From the NCBI RefSeq assembly GCF_024497955.1, contig NZ_JANHKP010000018.1, positions 1 to 64,000 of the forward strand: a stretch of DNA of 64,000 bases, written 5' to 3'. The DNA comes from Streptomyces sp. C10-9-1. Its GTDB lineage: Bacteria > Actinomycetota > Actinomycetes > Streptomycetales > Streptomycetaceae. Position numbers and translations under genes: made by a program. Positions 8,140 to 16,266 of the stretch are shown here, piece after piece. Every line of letters starts with the position of its first letter. The stretch's first letter is position 1. The notes under the pieces were generated by a model. That model was not told where the DNA came from, ran no database searches, and saw nothing but the letters and a program-made list of their open reading frames with translations.

Positions 8140-8859
8140 GTGAACACCCCGCAGGCCCCTGCACACGACGGTCTCCACGCGATGTTCATCAACTGCACGC
8201 TCAAGCGGTCACCCCACGTCAGCAACACCCAGGGGCTGATCGACAAGAGCCGCTCGGTGATGGAGTCGAACGGTGTGAGCACCGAACTCGTACGAGCCGT
8301 CGATCACGACATCGCCACCGGCGTATGGCCGGACATGACCGAGCACGGATGGGCCACAGACGCATGGCCGTCGCTGTACGAGCGGGTCATGGCGGCCGAC
8401 ATCCTGGTACTCGCGGGACCGATCTGGCTCGGGGACAACAGCTCCGTCATGAAGCAGGTCATCGAGCGGCTCTACGCCGGGTCCTCGCAGCTCAACGACC
8501 GGGGCCAGTACGCGTACTACGGACGTGTCGGCGGGTGCCTGATCACCGGCAACGAGGACGGCGTGAAGCACTGCGCCATGAACGTCCTCTACAGCCTCCA
8601 GCACCTCGGCTACACCATTCCACCGCAGGCGGACGCGGGCTGGATCGGTGAGGCCGGCCCCGGACCCTCCTACCTCGATCCGGGGTCCGGCGGCCCGGAG
8701 AACGACTTCACCAACCGCAACACCAGCTTCATGACCTGGAACCTGATGCACCTGGCCGCGATGCTCAAACAGACCGGTGGCATCCCGGCCCACGGAAACC
8801 AGCGCTCGGAGTGGGACGCGGGCTGCCGCTCCGACTTCCCGAACCCCGACTACCGCTGA
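8140..8859 (+). CDS. Flavodoxin-family / NADPH-dependent FMN reductase-like protein
   Basis: A 239-residue flavodoxin-fold protein expected to bind FMN and transfer electrons. MFINCTLKRSP near the N-terminus is the phosphate-binding beta-turn, ADILVLAGPIWLGDNSSVMKQ (about 87-107) is the second flavin loop, and GGCLITGNEDGVKHCAMN is the third. The chosen GTG has GGGAG six bases upstream; an ATG at 8182 is an alternative. It stands alone between two gene-poor gaps. Substrate and partner are unknown. Confidence 0.85.
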   Translation: MNTPQAPAHDGLHAMFINCTLKRSPHVSNTQGLIDKSRSVMESNGVSTELVRAVDHDIATGVWPDMTEHGWATDAWPSLYERVMAADILVLAGPIWLGDNSSVMKQVIERLYAGSSQLNDRGQYAYYGRVGGCLITGNEDGVKHCAMNVLYSLQHLGYTIPPQADAGWIGEAGPGPSYLDPGSGGPENDFTNRNTSFMTWNLMHLAAMLKQTGGIPAHGNQRSEWDAGCRSDFPNPDYR

Positions 8860-9395
8860 CTCCTGGCGAACGACGGTGAGCGGGGGACGCTCCGGCTCCT
8901 GTCCGCAGCCGGGCCGATCACGACGCGTCCCGGCCACGCACCCCCGCCCGTGCCACCGCCCGCGAGCCAGGGCGAACGCCGCGGCCGCCGTCGCGCGCCC
9001 GCCGGGGATCACGGGAGACCCCTGGCGCCGACGGTGCCGGTACGGGACCGGCTCGGCCGCCGTGCCACTCGCGCCGCACGTGGGCTGCCGGCCGCGCGCG
9101 TCCGGTCGACGGGGTTCCCGCTGCCGCGTCGGCGCGTGATCCGAACCCGGTGGAAGCGGGTACGGGCGCACGTCGAGCGCAGCCTGTCCGACCTCGCCGT
9201 GCCCGCTCTCGTGCGGATCGCGGCGCTCGTGCGCAAGCACCGAGACGCCTCGCGGCCCGGTCCGACGCCCTCAACGGCATCATCGCCGGCGCCGCCCCGG
9301 CCGCGACACCCGCGGCCCCTGCTCACGGGCACGGATCCGCCAGGACCGCGTACTCCGCGTCATCGAAGCCCCGGAACGTGGCCGATGAGTCGCTG
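8860..9395. other. 536-base intergenic region, possible decayed fragment
   Basis: No intact gene can be supported. A short stretch near 9160-9245 read on the plus strand gives DLAVPALVRIAALVRKH with good codon bias and may be a relic of a lost gene, but it has neither a credible start nor a family match I can name. Confidence 0.4.
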
Positions 9396-10169
9396 TCAGG
9401 CATCGCGCCACCACGGGGGCCGGATGCTCTCGTCGGTGTCGGCGGCGCAGTTGACGCCGTGGACGACCTCCGAGTCGCCCAGGTCCCAGCCGACGATGCC
9501 GTTGCCCTTCCGGGTCAGCTCCACCAGGCGAGCGCGATGGGTTCCGCTGCCGGTGTTCACGTCACAGGTCTCGACACTGGTCCAGGAGCGTCCGTCCAGG
9601 GCGGCGGCGACCGCCACGGCGGGCAGGACGACGATGCCGAGCAGCAGTCCGGCGATCCACAGGACGTCGGCGGCACGCTGCGGAACCGTCTCGGCCTGCG
9701 TGCCGGTGCGGCGGCCCGTGGTGTGCTCGCGACGGCCGGTCCTGTAGTCGACCATGACCCCCACCCGCATGACGTAGGAGGCCAGTCCGGCGGTCAGGCC
9801 CCAGCCCAGGCCGTTGAACGCACCGACCACTGTCCCCAGGGCGGCCGGGACCACGGCGGCGGTGGCAGCGGTCACCGCCATGGGGGTGTCCCGATGTCTG
9901 AGGGCGCCGCCCCTGGCCGCGAAGTGGGCGTAGCTGGCGCGCGAGACGGTCACGGCCAGCACGGTGGCCAGCAGGGCCTCGTTCAGGAACATGCCGATGA
10001 GGATGTCGGCCCAGTTGCCCGGCCCCATAGCGATCAGCGCGTCCCTGGCCGCGTCCCCGCCGCCGAGTGTCCAGGCCAGCTTGAGCGCCGGCAACGCGAG
10101 CACGACTGCCAGCATCATCACGTGCCCCGCCCTCTCCCGGTAGTCCCGGGAAGCCCTCTCCTCACCCAC
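9396..10169 (-). CDS. Conserved integral membrane protein, function unknown
   Basis: A 257-residue protein with about five hydrophobic segments: near 18-34 (MMLAVVLALPALKL), 55-75, 97-115, 117-137 (FNGLGWGLTAGLASYVM) and 170-190 (VLWIAGLLLGIVVLPAV). A C-terminal soluble tail of about 65 residues contains two cysteines (ETCDVNTG, VNCAADTD) that could form an extracellular disulfide. The GTG at 10169 has no ribosome site; an ATG at 10118 preceded by GGGAGAGGGCGG is an alternative start. I do not recognise the family. Confidence 0.7.
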   Translation of the reverse strand: MGEERASRDYRERAGHVMMLAVVLALPALKLAWTLGGGDAARDALIAMGPGNWADILIGMFLNEALLATVLAVTVSRASYAHFAARGGALRHRDTPMAVTAATAAVVPAALGTVVGAFNGLGWGLTAGLASYVMRVGVMVDYRTGRREHTTGRRTGTQAETVPQRAADVLWIAGLLLGIVVLPAVAVAAALDGRSWTSVETCDVNTGSGTHRARLVELTRKGNGIVGWDLGDSEVVHGVNCAADTDESIRPPWWRDA

Positions 10170-10843
10170 GCGACGAGTCTCACGCCCCGCCCGCCGTCAG
10201 CACGGCACGACACACGTACGCAGCCGCGTCCCCCTGGCGAGCAGTGGGGCGGCCCGTGCCCACACGTGGCGTCACCCTGCCAGGGTCATTCAGCCGGGCA
10301 CACGCCGTTCCCGCACCTCGCGGGACGGAACACCTGCCGACGCTGCGTCGTCAGAGCTCCGGGGCGGGGGGCAGGGTGGTCTCGCGCCCGGCCTTCGCTG
10401 CGGCGCGCAGGGCCGCTTCACGGGCCGGGCCCGGCAGCGCCCCCGGCTCACCGCGGCTCGCGGCCTCGAACTCCGGACCCACCGCCGGCCTTCTGCGCCG
10501 GTGGGCGCCGAACGCCTCCACGGACCCGGTCCGGTGCCCCCGAGGTACGCCGCGCGGCGCGGACGGCCAGGTCCCCGGGCCCGCGGCGGGGGTGTGATCG
10601 GATTCGGCCTCGTCCGCATCGCGCAGCCCGGGGAGCGTGCCGCCGTCCCGCATGCCGGTGGTCGGCCCGGCTCGTCCGATCCCGTCCGTGCGCAGGGGCG
10701 TTGCCAGCGGTGATGCGCGGGCGGGTGGAGCATTCCCGCGCGGGGGGCCTGATGGCGGTGCCGGTGGGCGGCCCGCGGGGCCGCCCACGAATGGCGCGCG
10801 GACCTGTGGTGCCCGACGTGCCGCGTGGCTAGCCTGCGATCTT
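10170..10843. other. 674-base intergenic region, no supported gene
   Basis: This lies between the divergent membrane-protein and SDR genes. Long open frames exist on both strands but are explained by high GC; none has a domain signature. TAGCCT at 10830-10835, eight bases before the SDR start, looks like a -10 element. Confidence 0.5.
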
Positions 10844-11623
10844 GTGGATCTGAAGCTGGCAGGGCGTGTGATCGTGGTGACCGGTGGCAGTTCCGGCGTG
10901 GGCCGGGCCGCTGTCGAACTGCTCCTGGGTGAGGGCGCCCAGGTGGCGACCTGCGCCCGGGACGCCGGACGGCTGGAGCAGGTGTGGGCGCACCAGCAGG
11001 ACCGGCTGTACCTCCATGCGGGCGATGTGCGCGAGGAGGCGGCGATGGAGGGCTTCGTCCGCGCGACGGCCGGACGGTTCGGCCGGATCGACGCCGTGGT
11101 GGCCAATGCCGGGGAAGGGCTCCCGAGCACCTTCGCCGATGCCACGCCCAAGGACTGGCTGGCCGAGCTGGAGGGCAAGGTGCTCGGCGCGGTGCTCCCG
11201 GTGCGGGCGGCACTGCCCTGGCTTCGGCTCTCCGACGCGGGCCGCGTGGTGCTGATCGGGGCCCTGATCGCACGCGAGCCGGAGCCGAGCCTGGTCACGG
11301 CCAGTGCGGCCCGCGCCGCGCTCGCCAACCTCGCCCGCTCCATGGCCACCGAGCTGGCGGCCGACGAGATCCTGGTCAACACCGTCAGCCTGGGCATGAT
11401 CGACACGGAGCGGCAGCAGGCGGTCCATGCGGCGTCCGGCAGTGCCGAGTCCTACCAGCAGTGGGCCGCCGGATCCGTCGCCCGCCGCGGAGTGCCGCTC
11501 GGGCGGATGGGCCGCCCTGAGGAGGTGGCGCCCGTCATCGCCCTGCTGGCCTCACCCATGGCCTCGTACATCAGCGGCGCCGACGTGGCCGTGGCAGGGG
11601 GCGCAGGTCACTCGGCCCACTGA
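10844..11623 (+). CDS. Divergent short-chain dehydrogenase/reductase
   Basis: A 259-residue SDR-fold protein. The NAD(P)-binding TGGSSGVG is at about 14-21, NAG is present (VVANAGEG, near 90), and the C-terminal RPEEVAPVIALLASPMASYISG matches the FabG-like group. The catalytic YxxxK is absent: the equivalent segment reads TASAARAALANL, with Ala at the Tyr position and Arg at the Lys position. It may therefore be inactive or use other chemistry, as in a known divergent set annotated as 3-oxoacyl-ACP reductase-like. GTG start; no ribosome site, TAGCCT eight bases upstream. Confidence 0.85.
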   Translation: MDLKLAGRVIVVTGGSSGVGRAAVELLLGEGAQVATCARDAGRLEQVWAHQQDRLYLHAGDVREEAAMEGFVRATAGRFGRIDAVVANAGEGLPSTFADATPKDWLAELEGKVLGAVLPVRAALPWLRLSDAGRVVLIGALIAREPEPSLVTASAARAALANLARSMATELAADEILVNTVSLGMIDTERQQAVHAASGSAESYQQWAAGSVARRGVPLGRMGRPEEVAPVIALLASPMASYISGADVAVAGGAGHSAH

Positions 11624-11989
11624 CCACCGGGCTCCCGGCACGCCGGAACCCCGTTGAGCAGGGGGTGCCGAGGCCGCGAGGGTCCGGTGGCCCTGCCGTG
11701 CACGCATCGGCGCGAGAGGACGCCTGTCGCGCCGATGCGCGCCGGAGGCCGGAACAGGGCTTCGCAGGCTCCGTTCGTGCGCCGTGGCGGGTGGCTCTTG
11801 TTCACGGGCAGCGGGTCTGGCCCGACTTCTGTGCCAGGGCCACCGTGAGTGAGCGTCTGGTACCCCGTCGCGCGGAGGATCAGCAGCGTCGGTTGGCGCC
11901 GCTCACGTGTGTCCACGGTGGTCTGCGAAGACGCGAAGCGAGCAGGAAACCTGGTGGCAGCCATCCATGCCCTACGGGATGCTCACAGA
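11624..11989. other. 366-base intergenic region, no supported gene
   Basis: The Imm35-like gene's frame is open from 11849, but its first 47 codons do not fit the family. No toxin-like gene is visible on either strand here, which matters because Imm35 relatives often follow a toxin gene. Composition is less GC-rich than the surroundings. Confidence 0.45.
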
Positions 11990-12550
11990 GTGATCGAGCG
12001 AGATGCCGCGGTTCAGATCGTCGAGGAACAGCTGGAACGGGACTACCAGCAGGAGCTGGCACTTGGGCTCGACCCGATCCGCATGGCTGTGTCGCATGTA
12101 GAGCAGCATGAGCTGGCATGGATCGTTTCCTGGGCAGCCGAGGAGTATCTGCGCACCCGGAATCCAGACTTCGCACTGGCCGGGAATGGGCCGTACCTTG
12201 TTGACCGCGCCGACGGAAGCCTGCACCAGATCGGCGTGGTCTCCGCAGTAGCGGACGCATGGGAAACGGACTACCGAGTCCGTGTTCGAGGGCAGGTCAC
12301 GCGGACCGCAGCGGACGATCTGCACGACGAGGTCCGGGCCGTGGCGGACGCCCGCGGGAGGGTTCATGCCATGCACACCCTGCGCCGAAAGGTGCCAGCG
12401 CTCTCCCACGCCCAGATCATCGAATACGTGACCGCCCTGCAGCACGGCGATGCTCCGGCGCACCTGGTAGAGGTCTCCTCCAGTGAGCTGGCGCCGCCTG
12501 CCGACCCGCTCGGTTCCGTGGTGACCATCCGCAGATCCGAGAACCGTTGA
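11990..12550 (+). CDS. YrhB / immunity protein 35 (Imm35)-like protein
   Basis: A 186-residue protein of the YrhB/Imm35 family. The diagnostic core is VEQHELAWIVSWAAEEYLRT followed by NPDFALAGNGPYLVDRADGS (about 35-75). Imm35 members are predicted immunity proteins of polymorphic toxin systems; E. coli YrhB has been described as a chaperone-like protein. The GTG at 11990 is chosen because family members begin with IERDAAVQIVEEQL; an ATG at 11849 is open but poorly supported. Codons include unusually many A/T third bases (GAACAG, GATCGT), which suggests transfer. No toxin partner adjoins it. Confidence 0.75.
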   Translation: MIERDAAVQIVEEQLERDYQQELALGLDPIRMAVSHVEQHELAWIVSWAAEEYLRTRNPDFALAGNGPYLVDRADGSLHQIGVVSAVADAWETDYRVRVRGQVTRTAADDLHDEVRAVADARGRVHAMHTLRRKVPALSHAQIIEYVTALQHGDAPAHLVEVSSSELAPPADPLGSVVTIRRSENR

Positions 12551-12763
12551 GGTCCCTGACAGCACCGGCTTTCCTCACGCATCAGGAAGAACCCACCTAC
12601 GCAGCAGTGAGCAGCCGGCGCGGCCTGACATCCGGCGCTTGAGCATCTCGATCTGGTCGACATGGCCTTCGACAGCGACCGCGCGGGGGCTCCCGGTCCG
12701 CCTGACCGTCCGCTCGGCTCCGCTGCGGCGTCCGTCGGCCCCCCTGCCGGAACCGGCGGAGGG

Positions 12764-12827
12764 CCGCCCGGCGCGTCCGCTGACCGCGGCCGGCCGGCCG
12801 GCCGCGGTCAGCGGACGCGCCGGGCGG
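12764..12827. terminator. 64-bp perfect palindrome between convergent genes
   Basis: Bases 12764-12795 are the exact reverse complement of 12796-12827, with no spacer. The structure covers the stop codon (12808-12810) and the last six codons of the DUF2306 gene and lies after the convergent Imm35-like gene. In RNA it would form an extremely stable hairpin from either strand, so a bidirectional terminator is the simplest role. There is no T-run, as is common for Streptomyces terminators. Confidence 0.75.
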
Positions 12828-13623
12828 AGGCGGGCGGCGGCAGGCGGTAGGAAGGCAGGTTGCGGCGGCGGATCAGCCACTCCGCGATGAACATGTTCGG
12901 CACCCAGGCCAGGAACGGCACGGCGTGGTAGGCGTTGTCGAACACCACGTCGAACTCGGTGTCCATGTCGTGGAAGGGCGCCTGGACGAGGATCAGCACT
13001 CCGAGCCAGAGGCGCAGCGCGGGTGCGGCGTAGGTGAAGGCGAAGTTGCGGATCATCCAGGCCTGGTGGTGTGCGATGTCGCCCCGGCGGGCGGCTCTGT
13101 AGCCGCGCACCGCGGTGAGCGCCCACAGCACGGACAGGCCTCCGAAGCCGAAGAAGCCGGCCATGCCGGCCGAGTTCCAGGGAGTGACCAGCGCACCGCT
13201 CACCGCCCCGAGCAGGACCGAGACCAGGTAGACACGGCCCACCGCGCGGTGCGCCTGCGGCGAGCGCCGACGCAGTGCGCGGGAGAACTGGAACGGGCCC
13301 AGCAGCAGCGCCAGGGCAGCGGTGGCGATGTGGACGTACAGGAGGGCCTGGGCGAAGGCCGGTGCGGCGGCATACGCCTCGGAAAGGCCGGCCCCGTCTT
13401 CGGCGAGGGATTCCAGGGACCCTGCGGCATAGGTGCCGACGGAGAAGGCGACCACGGCCAGTGAGCTCAGCAGGACCAGCGTCCAACCCGTGCGGGAGCG
13501 GGCTGGAGGACGGCGAGGCGGGGGCGGCGCGCTCCGGGATCCCGCAAGGGTCGCGGTCCCCCCGGACGCGGACGGCTGGGGAGCCGGGGCGGCGGTTCCC
13601 TCGTCGCTTCGGCAATCGGACAC
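12808..13623 (-). CDS. DUF2306 membrane protein
   Basis: A 271-residue protein of the DUF2306 family with roughly seven to eight membrane segments; examples are WTLVLLSSLAVVAFSVGTYA (near 48), HIATAALALLLGPFQFS, and FGGLSVLWALTAVRGY. The family signature H-x-G-type loops appear as SPQAHRAVGRVYL and DIAHHQAWMIRNFAFTYAAP. The N-terminal 45 residues are Pro/Ala-rich and disordered. GTG at 13623 is preferred because GGAGG lies just upstream; the frame extends to 13689. It is divergent from a TetR gene, its probable repressor. Transport or enzymatic role is unknown. Confidence 0.8.
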   Translation of the reverse strand: MSDCRSDEGTAAPAPQPSASGGTATLAGSRSAPPPPRRPPARSRTGWTLVLLSSLAVVAFSVGTYAAGSLESLAEDGAGLSEAYAAAPAFAQALLYVHIATAALALLLGPFQFSRALRRRSPQAHRAVGRVYLVSVLLGAVSGALVTPWNSAGMAGFFGFGGLSVLWALTAVRGYRAARRGDIAHHQAWMIRNFAFTYAAPALRLWLGVLILVQAPFHDMDTEFDVVFDNAYHAVPFLAWVPNMFIAEWLIRRRNLPSYRLPPPASARRVR

Positions 13624-13778
13624 GGCCCCTCCAGCGGGTGGCGGCGGATGCGAGTACGGCTGGTCGCCGACCGCTCGCCCTCCCCGCACCCGGTGCTGGG
13701 GCGGGGACGGGCGGGCGGAGAGGGCAGGGCGGAAGCACCCCCACCCTCATGTGACTCGCTCTTACATTGTGAGGGCCT

Positions 13779-13803
13779 TTAACATAGCCACGAATGTTAA
13801 TGT
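13779..13803. promoter_or_regulatory. Operator overlapping tetR -10 region
   Basis: TTAACAT-N8-ATGTTAA forms a perfect dyad at 13779-13800 in the AT-rich spacer between the divergent DUF2306 and tetR genes. TAATGT (13798-13803), seven bases before the tetR ATG, looks like a -10 box and overlaps the right arm. This geometry would let the TetR protein block its own promoter. Confidence 0.6.
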
Positions 13804-13810
13804 GGTCAAC

Positions 13811-14452
13811 ATGGCGTCGAAAGCGAGACCGGACACCGGGTCCGGGGCGAAGAACCCCGACTCCTACCATCACGGAGCCCTGCGCGAGGCACTGCTGACG
13901 GGGGCTCGCGAACTGCTCGACGAACGCGGCGAGGAGGGCTTCAGCCTCAGCGCGCTGGCCCGGCGCCTCGGTGTCAGCACCGCCGCCCCCTACCGCCACT
14001 TCGCCGACCGCGACGCCCTGCTGCACGCCGTCGGCGACCTGGGCTACGAGGAGCTGCGCCGGCGCCTGCTCCGTGCGGACGCAGCCGCGGACGGCCCCGC
14101 CGACACCCTGGTGGGCATGTGCGCCGCCTATCTGCGCTTCGCGCAGGACAACCCGGCCCTGTTCGGCATCCTCTTCCGCAGCCGCGGCACCCACCGGCAG
14201 TCCCCGACCGGCCCCGCGTCGTTCCAGCCCCTGATCGACGCGGTGACCGAGGCGCAGCGCCGCGGTGTGCTGGACTCCGGCTCCTCGCCACTGGTCCTGG
14301 CCCGCTCCGTCTGGGCAGCGGTCCACGGCCTGGCCGTGCTGCACCTCAACGGCGGGTTCGCGAAGCTCGGCCTCGACGACACCCCGGAGCGCCTCGCCAC
14401 CGACACCCTGGCCGCGATGCTGCGCACCCCCGACGGCCCCGCACCGGCATGA
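13811..14452 (+). CDS. TetR-family transcriptional regulator
   Basis: A 213-residue TetR protein. The DNA-binding domain spans about 18-65: HHGALREALLTGARELLDER, FSLSALARRLGVSTAAPYRH and FADRDALLHAVG. The C-terminal domain (DNPALFGILFRSR, VWAAVHGLAVLHLNGGF) matches the TetR_C_33/WHG type of effector domain. No Shine-Dalgarno is seen before the ATG; TAATGT seven bases upstream suggests a leaderless message. It is divergent from the DUF2306 gene across a dyad operator, so that gene is its likely target. Confidence 0.88.
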   Translation: MASKARPDTGSGAKNPDSYHHGALREALLTGARELLDERGEEGFSLSALARRLGVSTAAPYRHFADRDALLHAVGDLGYEELRRRLLRADAAADGPADTLVGMCAAYLRFAQDNPALFGILFRSRGTHRQSPTGPASFQPLIDAVTEAQRRGVLDSGSSPLVLARSVWAAVHGLAVLHLNGGFAKLGLDDTPERLATDTLAAMLRTPDGPAPA

Positions 14453-14611
14453 TCCCCGCCCCCTGAGCCCCGGCGGCCGCCCCCGGCACGCCTTCCGGCC
14501 ACGCGGCACGCGCGGTTCTCGCGCGGCTGGCGGCCCGGCGGTGCCCCGCAGCCCCCGCACGAGGGCCGGTGCACCGCTCGGCGTCAGTGCGGCCGCGACC
14601 GCAGCCGGCGC

Positions 14612-15271
14612 TCAGCCGGTCGCCACGTCCTCCCACTCGGCCGTGCGGTCGCACCAGCGTCCCAGCAGCACCCGGTCGTGTCCGACGGCCAGCAGGCCCG
14701 CCCCGCTGGCGGCCCGGTAGGACTCCACCGCGGCGACGAGGGCGGCCGTGGTGGAGGCGTCCAGCATGGCGGTCATCTCGTCGCAGACCAGCAGCCGGGG
14801 GCGCAGCACCAGGGCTCGGGCCAGGCAGGCGCGCTGGAGTTGGCCGTCGCTGACCTCGTGGGGGCGCCGGCGCAGCAGTTCACCCGTCAGCCCCACGGTC
14901 TCGGCGAGTTCCGCCGCCCGCCGCGCGGCGCCTTCGCGGCGGCCCGTCGCCCGCAGGGGTTCGGCGATGAGGTCGACGAGGCGCAGCCGGGGGTCGGCGG
15001 CGAGGCGGGGCTGCTGGAACACGACCCCGATCGCGGTCCGCAGACGGCGCGGCGCACGGTGGCGCCAGGCGCAGACCGGCTCCCCGTCGACAGCGAGGCG
15101 GCCTGCCTCGGGGCGGTGCAGCAGGGCCACCACGCGGGCCAGCGTGGACTTCCCGCAGCCGCTCGGACCGAGCAGACCGACCGCTTCGCCCGGCGCCAGG
15201 CTCAGGGAGGCGCCGCGCACCACCGGGGTGCGGCGGTCGTATCCGGCGGTGATCCCGTCCAGCTCGATCAC
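14612..15271 (-). CDS. nikE: ABC transporter ATP-binding protein, NikE-like
   Basis: A 219-residue ATPase, the second nucleotide-binding subunit of the importer. Walker A is GPSGCGKST (about 34-42), Q-loop VVFQQP, signature SDGQLQRACLARAL (a variant of LSGGQ), Walker B LLVCDE, D-loop MLD and H-loop AVGHDR. The GTG start overlaps the stop of the preceding ATPase gene as GTGA, indicating translational coupling. It is the last gene of the five-gene operon. Nickel specificity is inferred from the Nur box upstream of the operon; dipeptide-type transport would be the alternative. Confidence 0.85.
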   Translation of the reverse strand: MIELDGITAGYDRRTPVVRGASLSLAPGEAVGLLGPSGCGKSTLARVVALLHRPEAGRLAVDGEPVCAWRHRAPRRLRTAIGVVFQQPRLAADPRLRLVDLIAEPLRATGRREGAARRAAELAETVGLTGELLRRRPHEVSDGQLQRACLARALVLRPRLLVCDEMTAMLDASTTAALVAAVESYRAASGAGLLAVGHDRVLLGRWCDRTAEWEDVATG

Positions 15272-16266
15272 GGTGCGGCCCCCTCGGGGTGGTGGCAGGC
15301 GGTGCCCCCGGCGAAGACCGGCCGCTGCGAGGCGCAGCGGCCGTCGGACTTGGAGCAGCGCGGGGCGAAGGCGCAGCCCGCCGGGAGGTCGCCCAGTTCC
15401 GGCGGCAGTCCGGGTATCGGGGTGAAGGACCGCTCGGGGAGGGCGTTCAGCAGGCCGCGGGCGTAGGGGTGCCGGGGCCCGGGGTCGCCGAAGAAGCGGT
15501 CGGCCTCGGCGATCTCGACGATGCGGCCGGCGTACATCACGGCGACCCGGTCGGCGGTGCGCTGCGCGGCGGCGAGGTCGTGGGTGATCAGCAGCAGGGC
15601 GCGTCCCCGGTCCACCTGGCGGCGCAGCTCGTCCGCGGTGTGCTCGACCAGGTCGCGGTCGAGGCCGGTGGTGGGCTCGTCGGCCAGCAGCAGGGGCGCG
15701 TCGCCCACCAGGGCCAGCGCGGTGGCGGCCCGCTGGGCGAGGCCGCCGGAGAGTTCGTGGGGGTAGCGGTCGAGGTGGTCCGCGGGGTAGGCGGCGCGCT
15801 CGGCGGCCCCGGCGGCGTGCCGGGCGGCGGCCTCCCCCCTGAGGCCGGTGAGCGCCCTCGCGGTCTCGGCCAGTTGGGCCCCGACGGTCCGTACGGGCGT
15901 GAGGTGGGCGGCGGGGCTCTGGGGCACCAGGCCGACGAGGCGTCCGCGGACGGTGCGGGCCAGGACGGCCTCGTCGGCGGTGAGGAGCTCGGTGCCGGCG
16001 GTGCGGGCGGTGCCGGCGGTCTGGGCGTTGGCGGGCAGCAGCCCGAGCAGGGCGGAGGCGAGGACGGACTTTCCGCAGCCGCTCTCGCCCACGAGGGCGA
16101 GGCACTGTCCGGCCTCCAGGGTGAAGCCGGCGTCGCTGACGGCGGCGACGTGCCGCCCGCCGGGCATCCGGAAGCGCACGGACAGGCCGCGGACCTCCAG
16201 GAGGGGTGGGTGGTCGGCGGACGGGTGGGCGGGGGTGCTCGGGCGGGTCGCGGAGGGCTCGGTCAC
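15268..16266 (-). CDS. nikD: ABC transporter ATP-binding protein, NikD-like
   Basis: A 332-residue Opp/Dpp/Nik-type ATPase. Walker A is GESGCGKSV (about 57-65), signature ELSGGLAQRAATALAL, Walker B LLLADEPTTGLD, H-loop LITHDL. The C-terminal tail AGCAFAPRCSKSDGRCASQRP is the oligopeptide/nickel HPY domain with its cysteine cluster. The preceding permease gene overlaps it by GTGA and it overlaps the next ATPase the same way. About 35 disordered residues precede the first strand (LLEVRGLSVRF). Confidence 0.88.
   Translation of the reverse strand: MTEPSATRPSTPAHPSADHPPLLEVRGLSVRFRMPGGRHVAAVSDAGFTLEAGQCLALVGESGCGKSVLASALLGLLPANAQTAGTARTAGTELLTADEAVLARTVRGRLVGLVPQSPAAHLTPVRTVGAQLAETARALTGLRGEAAARHAAGAAERAAYPADHLDRYPHELSGGLAQRAATALALVGDAPLLLADEPTTGLDRDLVEHTADELRRQVDRGRALLLITHDLAAAQRTADRVAVMYAGRIVEIAEADRFFGDPGPRHPYARGLLNALPERSFTPIPGLPPELGDLPAGCAFAPRCSKSDGRCASQRPVFAGGTACHHPEGAAP

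Noticed and set aside
8950..9747. Plus-strand frame in the gap before the membrane-protein gene
   Set aside because: A few codon-biased residues near 9160-9245, otherwise antisense to the membrane-protein gene; no start signal or domain.
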